This document shows, in pieces, positions 1 through 6,800 of a DNA stretch of 9,228 nt. Source of the stretch: JAAYCI01 sp964550985 (GTDB taxonomy: Bacteria; Bacillota; Clostridia; Oscillospirales; Ruminococcaceae); contig CAZKBM010000097.1 of the NCBI GenBank assembly GCA_964550985.1, positions 1 to 9,228 of the forward strand, given 5' to 3'. How positions within the stretch are numbered: the first letter of the stretch is position 1; each line of letters starts with the position of its first letter. The position numbers and the translations under genes are program-made. Under the pieces are notes generated by a model. It was not told where the DNA came from and searched no databases. It saw only the letters and a program-made list of their open reading frames with translations.

Positions 1-1737
1 TTGCTAAAACAATTTGAAATTCGCCATTTCGTCATTTCGGCGGGCACCCGACATGCGCCTCTGGTTCACTCGCTCGAAAACGATGATTTCTTCACGACCT
101 ATTCCATTGTGGATGAGCGCAGCGCCTCGTTTTTTGCCATTGGGCTTATCGAAGAATTGCGGGTGCCTGTTGCCGTTTGCTGCACTTCCGGCACAGCGGC
201 GGCCAATTACGTTTCCGCAGCAAACGAGGCCTTCTATCAGCAACTGCCCCTGCTGCTGCTGACCGCCGACCGGAACCATTACTACATGTTTCAGCAGGAA
301 GAGCAGATGATTCCCCAGGAGGGTTTGTTTGCAGCCATCTGCAAAAAGGTGGTCACCCTGGGGCATGTGCGGGACCAAAAGGATTTTTGGTACTTCTCCC
401 GCCTGGCAAATGAGGCTCTGCTTGAATTGACCCAAGGTGAACCCGGGCCGGTTCACATCAATTATATTGTAGAGAACGACTATCCTATACACCAGGGCAT
501 CATCAAATTTGAAGCGGCGCAGTTGCCGGGCGTCAAGAGGATTGAAAGGCTGACCCTTGAGGATTCTGCTGAAAAGTGGCACAGCATTGTGGCGCGTTTC
601 AAGGACAAAAAGATTCTAATCGTATATGGCCAATGCGGCGTACCGAAACCCGAGGAAAAGCTGGCCATAGAGGATTTTGCGCAAAAGTATAACTGCGTTA
701 TTTCAACCGATCTTCTCTCCAACCTGTATGTGAGTTGCTCCTTGCCAACCTTCACATTATGCCGCACGCTGAGCGAGGCGGAAATGGAAGAGCTTCTGCC
801 AGATATTCTCATCACGATGAACGCCCATTCCATCACGGAGATAAAGGCCCGTTTGAGCGGCTACACCGCACGCTTTGAGCATTGGCATGTCTCCATCAAG
901 GGGGAGGTATCCGACCCACTGAAAACCCTTTCCCATGTCATTGCCTGCTCGCAGAGCACCTTTTTTTCCCGCTTTGCCGAGATGGCACAGACAGCCAGCA
1001 GCCGGGAGTATTATGCGAGATGGATGGACTACTACCAAACCATAGGGGACCAAGGCTCCCTAAACGAAGTGGAGATACCCTATTCGGCCCTGTATGCGAT
1101 GCAGCAATATCTGAAAAGAATCCCCGCCAAAGCCCTTTTGCATATCGCCAACAGCAACAGCATCCGGCTGGCCAATTACTTTCTGGTTCATCCGGAGGTG
1201 GCGGTATATGGAAACCGGGGCTCACATGGCATCGACGGGTCGATGTCCTCCTTTATCGGGCAGGCCTATGTCAGCCAGAAGCTCAGCTTTCTGGTCATTG
1301 GGGATTTAAGCTTTTTCTACGACATCAACATTTTGTGGGGCAAATATGTGGGCCCCAACGTGCGGATTCTACTGTGCAACAATCATGGCGGAGGTATATT
1401 CCACACCTACCCCGGCACCAAAAACATCCCCACGCTTGACCGGCACATCGCGGCCGCACACCAGCAAGACGCAAAAGCCATTGTGGAAGCCAGCGGATTC
1501 ACCTATCTGTCGGCGAGCAGCAAGGAGGAGTTTGCCCATCATATAGATGCTTTCATGCAGCCGCATAGTGAAACCCCCATTTTGATGGAGGTGTTTACGG
1601 AAAAAAGTGTGGACGCCAGCTGCCTTTTCAACATGATGGAACCCTACAAGAGTAAAAGCAAGACACTGAAAGGGAAGCTGGCAAAGCACCTTCCCGACGA
1701 CGTAAAGGATACCCTGCGCCGGGTATTGCGCAAATAG
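1..1737 (+). CDS. MenD-like thiamine-diphosphate-dependent synthase, 5' end cut by window
   Basis: This is a homologue of MenD, the cytoplasmic ThDP enzyme that decarboxylates 2-oxoglutarate and adds it to isochorismate (SEPHCHC synthase). What is visible, numbered from base 1: SAGTRHAP (13-20), matching the MenD GSRSTP loop; the catalytic Glu in VDER (Glu39); TSGTA (62-66); TADR followed by Gln102; Ser385 and Arg389; GNRGSHGIDG (404-413); and the ThDP/Mg motif GDL (434-436) through NN (460-461), then GGGIF. Most substrate-binding positions known in E. coli MenD therefore seem kept, but its Lys-Arg pair appears here as Lys282-Ala-Arg284. The frame is open at base 1, and MenD proteins normally have about 15-20 more residues before this point, so the TTG at base 1 is probably an internal Leu codon. 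A basic tail (about 550-578) extends past the usual MenD end. The SDR gene follows 19 bases downstream. No menaquinone gene is in view, so a glycan-precursor role is inferred. The family is sure; the substrate is not. Confidence 0.85.
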   Translation: MLKQFEIRHFVISAGTRHAPLVHSLENDDFFTTYSIVDERSASFFAIGLIEELRVPVAVCCTSGTAAANYVSAANEAFYQQLPLLLLTADRNHYYMFQQEEQMIPQEGLFAAICKKVVTLGHVRDQKDFWYFSRLANEALLELTQGEPGPVHINYIVENDYPIHQGIIKFEAAQLPGVKRIERLTLEDSAEKWHSIVARFKDKKILIVYGQCGVPKPEEKLAIEDFAQKYNCVISTDLLSNLYVSCSLPTFTLCRTLSEAEMEELLPDILITMNAHSITEIKARLSGYTARFEHWHVSIKGEVSDPLKTLSHVIACSQSTFFSRFAEMAQTASSREYYARWMDYYQTIGDQGSLNEVEIPYSALYAMQQYLKRIPAKALLHIANSNSIRLANYFLVHPEVAVYGNRGSHGIDGSMSSFIGQAYVSQKLSFLVIGDLSFFYDINILWGKYVGPNVRILLCNNHGGGIFHTYPGTKNIPTLDRHIAAAHQQDAKAIVEASGFTYLSASSKEEFAHHIDAFMQPHSETPILMEVFTEKSVDASCLFNMMEPYKSKSKTLKGKLAKHLPDDVKDTLRRVLRK

Positions 1738-1756
1738 GCGGCCAGGTGGAGGACAG

Positions 1757-2641
1757 ATGAAACAATATATCAAGAGAATGCTGCCTGGCCGACTGAAAAG
1801 TCGGCTGGGAATCGAGGCTGCCGTGCCTGTGCCGGCAGCGGCCCATTATGAAATAAGCGTTACCGAGGTGGATAGTTTGGCCGGGAAGCGAATCCTCGTG
1901 ACCGGCGCGACCGGCGCCATTGGTTCCTCCCTGTGCCGCCGCCTTCTGCTGGCTGGCGCCACGGTGGGCGTGTGTGGGCGAAACCAGCAGAAACTGGGTG
2001 AACTGATGGCGCGGCTTACAGCGGAAATTACAGTGGGAAACGGGAAATTGATACCTTTTCTGCTTGACGTCTTAAATACCCCGGGCTTTGAATCTGCCAT
2101 CGACAGCTTTGTGACGCAAACAGGCGGGCTGGATGGATTGGTGAACAATGCCGGCCAAAGCGCGCGGGGCGAGAGTAAGGAAATCACCGAACAGAGTGTG
2201 GAAATCATCGACGACACATTGAACCTGAACCTTCGTGCCAGCATCATCGGCGCCAGAAAAGCCGCCCAAATCATGAAAAGGCTGGGGGGCGGGAAAATCG
2301 TGAATATGTCGTCAGTCGTCGGCATGCGGGGCAAAAGCACGATGACGGACTATGCCGCAGCGAAAGCCGGTGTGATAGGGTTCACCCGGTCTTTGGCAAC
2401 AGAACTTGGAAAATATCATATTACGGTAAACTGTGTTTCCCCGGGAATGGTGAATCAGATGCCCCACGACAAAGGCCTGCCGGTAAGGGAAACGACAAAA
2501 AATTGCCTGAAACGGTTTGGTTACACAGATGAGGTGGTCGATATGATTCTGTTTATTCTTTCGAACAAGTCAGACTATATCACCGGGCAAAATTTTGTTG
2601 TTGACGGCGGCCGAAGCCTGGGCCTGATGGGAGATGGCTAA
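1757..2641 (+). CDS. Short-chain dehydrogenase/reductase (SDR), surface-glycan cluster
   Basis: A 294-residue classical SDR, an NAD(P)-dependent oxidoreductase of carbonyl or hydroxyl groups. The Rossmann motif TGATGAIG lies at 49-56, GRN at 74-76 (an Arg here often goes with NADP preference), LDV at 103-105 and NNAG at 130-133. The catalytic set is Asn158, Ser186, Tyr199 and Lys203. The C-terminal part has the usual SPGMV and ITGQNFVVDGG elements. The ATG has a good Shine-Dalgarno sequence (AGGTGGAGG, 1744-1752) and lies 19 bases after the MenD-like stop, so translation in one operon is likely. Classical SDRs are about 250 residues. The extra 45 at the N terminus begin with a basic amphipathic stretch (YIKRMLPGRLKSRLG) that could bind a membrane or a partner. 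The substrate cannot be read from the sequence. A step in making or tailoring a sugar or polyol for the glycan, acting with its neighbour, is inferred. Confidence 0.9.
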   Translation: MKQYIKRMLPGRLKSRLGIEAAVPVPAAAHYEISVTEVDSLAGKRILVTGATGAIGSSLCRRLLLAGATVGVCGRNQQKLGELMARLTAEITVGNGKLIPFLLDVLNTPGFESAIDSFVTQTGGLDGLVNNAGQSARGESKEITEQSVEIIDDTLNLNLRASIIGARKAAQIMKRLGGGKIVNMSSVVGMRGKSTMTDYAAAKAGVIGFTRSLATELGKYHITVNCVSPGMVNQMPHDKGLPVRETTKNCLKRFGYTDEVVDMILFILSNKSDYITGQNFVVDGGRSLGLMGDG

Positions 2642-2664
2642 GGCATACGGCTGCCGGCTGTGAC

Positions 2665-2673
2665 GGGGGGAAG
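2665..2673 (+). promoter_or_regulatory. Ribosome binding site that sets the glycosyltransferase start
   Basis: A run of G followed by AAG sits just before the ATG at 2675. It favours that ATG over the in-frame GTG at 2660, which would place the G-run inside the gene. The protein starting at 2675 begins directly with the first beta strand typical of GT2 enzymes (MELSIIIVGY). Confidence 0.6.
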
Positions 2674-2674
2674 T

Positions 2675-3604
2675 ATGGAGCTTTCGATTATTATTGTGGG
2701 GTACCACTGCTTTGAAGATATCGGCCGCTGTGTTGAATCCATTCGTAATTGTTATACGGATGTTCTCTATGAGATCATCGTGGTGAACAATTACAAAGAC
2801 GATGAGCGGTTGCCGGCCTTCGTCGCGCGTCATCCAGAAATACTCATTTTGGATGATGGGATCAACAAGGGGTTTGGGCGGGCGAACAATGTGGGCTTGC
2901 GGGCCGCCAAAGGGAAGTACATATGCTTTTTGAACCCCGATGTCATTGTCCTAAAATCCATCCGGCCGCTGATGGAGCGGATGGAAGCGGACGGAACCAT
3001 TGGTATTGTGGGGCCCCTTTTGCGCAACACAGACAGGTCGGTGCAACAATCCTGCAATCAGCTGCCCACCCCCAAGAACTGGTTTGCATTTGTCTTTTCA
3101 CTCAACAAGCTTTTCCCAAAAGTAACATTCTGGGGCAACTATCCCCGGCATGATTTTTCGTATCAAGGTGAAACGGAAACTGGCTGGGTAAGCGGTGCGT
3201 TTATCCTCACCACCAAGGCCATTATGGACCAGGTGGGCGGCTTTGACGACAGGTTCTTCATGTATTGCGAGGACACCGACTTGTGCTGGATGGTACACGA
3301 CGCCGGATACAAAATCCTGTTCTCAGACGCAAGTGAGGCCATCCACATAGGCGGTGTGGTAACGCCAGACAAAAGCGAAAACCAGACACGCATGATAGCA
3401 AAGTCCACTCAAATTCTCTGGCGCAAATACTATGATGAAAAAACAACAAAAAGGATGCTCCAATACACCTTCGTGAGCGCCAAATTGAAACGGCTGTGCT
3501 ATCGGTTGAGCGGTCTGTTGGGTAGCGATCGGGCGCAAAAAAGCGCCGATCACTTTGCTCTGCTGGCCCTCCTGGTTGGCAAACAACTGGCTGGCATCTG
3601 TTAA
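2675..3604 (+). CDS. Family 2 glycosyltransferase, WbbL/rhamnosyltransferase-like
   Basis: A 309-residue inverting GT-A glycosyltransferase of family GT2, of the group that adds rhamnose or similar sugars to lipid-linked surface polysaccharide on the cytoplasmic face. The N-terminal strand SIIIVGYH (4-11) opens the nucleotide-sugar fold. NKGFGRANNVG (64-74) and LNPDV (86-90, the DxD-equivalent metal site) follow. The acceptor and catalytic region is GWVSGAF (170-176), GGFDDRFFMYCEDTDLCW (188-205), in which Glu199-Asp200 is the likely base motif, and a His-Ile-Gly-Gly close to the end of the domain. There is no membrane helix; the last 60 residues are basic and amphipathic, suggesting peripheral membrane contact. 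It lies 33 bases after the SDR gene, so it is probably co-transcribed with it. It is the clearest sign that the three-gene run belongs to glycan synthesis. Donor and acceptor are unknown; rhamnosyl transfer is only the nearest family resemblance. Confidence 0.88.
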   Translation: MELSIIIVGYHCFEDIGRCVESIRNCYTDVLYEIIVVNNYKDDERLPAFVARHPEILILDDGINKGFGRANNVGLRAAKGKYICFLNPDVIVLKSIRPLMERMEADGTIGIVGPLLRNTDRSVQQSCNQLPTPKNWFAFVFSLNKLFPKVTFWGNYPRHDFSYQGETETGWVSGAFILTTKAIMDQVGGFDDRFFMYCEDTDLCWMVHDAGYKILFSDASEAIHIGGVVTPDKSENQTRMIAKSTQILWRKYYDEKTTKRMLQYTFVSAKLKRLCYRLSGLLGSDRAQKSADHFALLALLVGKQLAGIC

Positions 3605-3801
3605 GTCACAACGGTTATTCGCCCTTCTCTCGCCTTGTCGGGGCGTAAATTGCCAACGTTCGGTTGTCTGCCGTTTGTGTGCGGGGCAATACTATACGTC
3701 ACACAAGTTTGCGTTTGCGCCGTTTTCTCTGTATTGACCAGCAAACAAAGATTTTTCGTTCTATTAATGAGATGGATATCCAAAACAATGGGGGGATTCT
3801 A
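3605..3801 (+). promoter_or_regulatory. Leader region of the adhesin gene, candidate promoter elements
   Basis: These 197 gene-free bases separate the glycosyltransferase from the adhesin and probably hold the adhesin promoter. Two things are visible. A 7-base dyad, TTGTGTG (3675-3681) and CACACAA (3700-3706), flanks 18 bases containing a -10-like TACTAT (3690-3695). A TTGACC hexamer (3734-3739) is followed at a long 19-base spacing by TTCTAT (3759-3764). Neither gives a good sigma-A promoter. There is only a 5-bp G+C dyad (3620-3624 with 3641-3645) and no U-run, so no convincing terminator for the upstream operon; read-through is possible. A reading frame open from 3664 runs into the adhesin, but its N-terminal 46 codons look non-coding. 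Confidence 0.35.
3790..3796 (+). promoter_or_regulatory. Ribosome binding site that sets the adhesin start
   Basis: GGGGGGA ends five bases before the ATG at 3802. The protein from this ATG starts with a textbook signal peptide, which rules out the longer in-frame start at 3664 and the ATG at 3772. Confidence 0.75.
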
Positions 3802-6800
3802 ATGAAACGAACAAAAACGTGGAAAAGGCTTGTCGTGTGGTATATGGCCCTAGCGATCATCATCAGCATCATGCCTATGTCGGTGATGGCCAGCCAAGAG
3901 GACGAGCCACCTGCCGCCGTGCAGGAAAACAGGGACGACAGTACGCCCCCGCCCGCCGAAAGCGGCCTTGTGAGGGATGAAGCTAAGCCCCTATCCTCTG
4001 AGAACACCCAGACGGTGGGAGAGGCCCTGGCCCCGCCTTCTGAGAACACCCAGGCGGTGGGAGAGGCCCTGTCCCCGCCTTCTGACAACATCCGTGGCGT
4101 AGTGGGCGAAGTCGCCGACACGAACGGAATGGCGGAAGCGTCTGCAGAAGCCATGGACAGTGAGGGCGGTTCGCAGGGAGTGGTTGCCGGCTCCGCCGTT
4201 GCCGCTTTTGGCACGATGACATTGTCGGAGTACGATGATCCCATGCTTCCACCTGTGGAAACTGTGTACCAGGTACAGTATGATTTGGGCCAAGGCCACT
4301 ATCTGGCTGAGACCAGCCCAAAAGCGGTGGATAACGGGAATTATTTGGCGGGTGAAAAAACCGCTGTGTGTGTGGCCGAAGCAGTGTTAGAGGGAACACG
4401 GCAGCTTACCGGCTGGACGCTGAATGGCCGGCCCTACAGCTTTGGGCAAGAATACGTCATCGACCCCGCTGATGCAAACCAAGACCACGCCATTGTGTTC
4501 CAGGCTGTGTATGGGGAGCCTGCGGAACAGTTCACCTCCGTATATACCCTGTATGGTAAAACCGGCGAAACAATCGCCAGCATTACCCTGCAAACAGACT
4601 ACAACAACAGCAACTTATATACAGCTTTGCCCGCCAATGCTTTCGCCGAATACGGGTACACCGTGGTGCAGTGGCAAGGCAAGACAGAACAGATGACGCC
4701 TGACCGGGTTGTTCCGGGCGGGACGTTTGAAGCAAAGGGGAATAAGGCAGAACTGCACGCATATGCACAACAAGGTGATGCAATAGAAAACACCTGGACG
4801 GTGAAATTTGTCACCGATGGAAACGGCAGCTTTGCAGATGGCAGTTCGTCGGTTTCCAAAGAGCTGATACCGCATAAAACACCCTGGGGCACCGCGAGCA
4901 TCAACGCGCCCACACCAATGGACAATAACGGCTATAAGTTTGACCATTGGACTGTCGATGTCACTTATTTAAACGACGACCCCAATCTGAATGGCGGGCA
5001 AATGATTACAAGCGATGTGACATACACAGCACACTTTACCAAAGTGAGAAGCAGCAGAGCGGCAAACATCTCCGTGACAATCAATATAGTCCCTACAAGC
5101 AAACCGTGGAATGAAGAAGACCCAACTTTCAGCGCCACAATAGATTTGCATGAGAGTAATCCCGACTTTGATGCTATTCAAAGCGCGCTTTCACTAGGGC
5201 GCGTGGACAAGAGCAACGTAATGGGTCCCTATGACATAACTGTGCTCAATTTGGATGCATTGAAAATACAGTTCCCAGAGTATACCTTCCAGGTAAATCC
5301 CGGAACCCTGACCATCACGAGCGTTTTCTTCGACCTGGGCCAACTGCAAGTGGCTAGTAAATACAAAATATTTGGTGAAGATGACCCCGACTACGAGCTG
5401 AGTGGGTGGCCAGCAAACATCAATCAAAGCGATTTTGACGTGACGTTTAACCGTACAGATGCGACTTATGTAGATGGAAAGCTGACATATAGCCCGGGGG
5501 AAAATAAGGGCGATCACAGAACAGTGGCAGCCAGCGTAACCGCCAAAGAACCAACGAAATACAGCTTTACAAACCCAACGACACAGGAAGTGACCAATGT
5601 GCAGCCGGGTTTGCTAACCATCTTCTCAAAAGAAATTACAGTAACAGCACGCGATATGAAACTACATGTTGGTGACCCGGTACCCAAACCGGAGGAGTTA
5701 TACGCTCTATTTACATACAGTGGTTTTGCTTTTGGCCAAACGGAGACCACTGTGATAGAAAAGCGGGGTACGATCAGTGTAACGTATGCACCAAGCAAAC
5801 CAGCGGGAACGTACTGGGCGCATTTGGGAATTCCCGTGCAAAATAAAATGGGTGAACAAGACAATTATGTGATATGCGGTAGAAATGCATATATCTATGT
5901 GGATACCGAAGAGATTACCTTTAGTAATCTGACCCTCGCTGCTCAAAAAACATATGGCACAACGGATCCGACAGATGCAGAGTACGCAGCGGCGTTGCAG
6001 AATTGGCCCACAGATATCGTTGGCGAGGTAGGCGAAAACTTTACCGTCAGCTTTACCCGTGCCGACAAGCCCGATCCCTTTGCGGCGGGGCCTGGAGAGG
6101 ACGTGGGCCCCCACAAGGTTGCTATCAAGGTAACAGCGGTGGAAGGCAGCCCCTACACCATAAAAGCGGGCACCGGCACAAAAAGCGGTACTTTGACAAT
6201 TGTACCCGCTAATTTGACGCTTGTTATGCCCGCCATCAAACTACCCATGAATAGCGATGTGCCGGCAATTACACATGGAACTGAGTCCAATAACTATCAT
6301 TACAAAGGATATGCCTTTGGCCAAAGCGCGGGGGATGTCTTTTCTCAGATGGCCACCGCTGGAACCAGCTATCAGAAGGGCGACCCCGCCAAATCCTATC
6401 CGATTTATTGTAATGATAACTACAAAATGTTCAAAAACAGTAAAGGAAACAACAACTATAGGCTGATTAAAAACACCGGCTCTCTAATCATTGAACCCGA
6501 AGGTGTGCAGCAAAGCCTTCTGGGCAGCCTGACCGATCTCGAAAAAGTTTACGGCGACCCCGAGCCGGATTCGGACGGCTTTAACAAAGCCTTCACATGG
6601 AGCAAATCCCTGCCTAAAAATGTGAACCCCGAACACTTCACTGTGAGTGTGACGCGTGCCGCTGGTCAGGATGTGAATGACTATCAGATGACGGCCACTA
6701 TCACACCCAAGGCAGGATATGAAAACAGCTATACGCTGGACAAGACGCCTATAACAGCAAACTTTAAAATCACTCCAAAAGACCTGACTGCCACTTTACT

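Noticed and set aside
1..3. TTG at base 1 as the true start of the MenD-like gene
   Set aside because: The first residues already align with the inside of the MenD N-terminal domain, about 15-20 residues in, and there is no upstream sequence to judge a ribosome site. The gene almost certainly begins left of the window.
2660..2662. GTG start for the glycosyltransferase
   Set aside because: It would add five residues before the first beta strand and would place the Shine-Dalgarno run inside the gene; the ATG at 2675 fits better.
3664..3801. In-frame extension of the adhesin upstream of 3802
   Set aside because: The extension lacks a ribosome site, looks like non-coding sequence and would bury the signal peptide 46 residues in.
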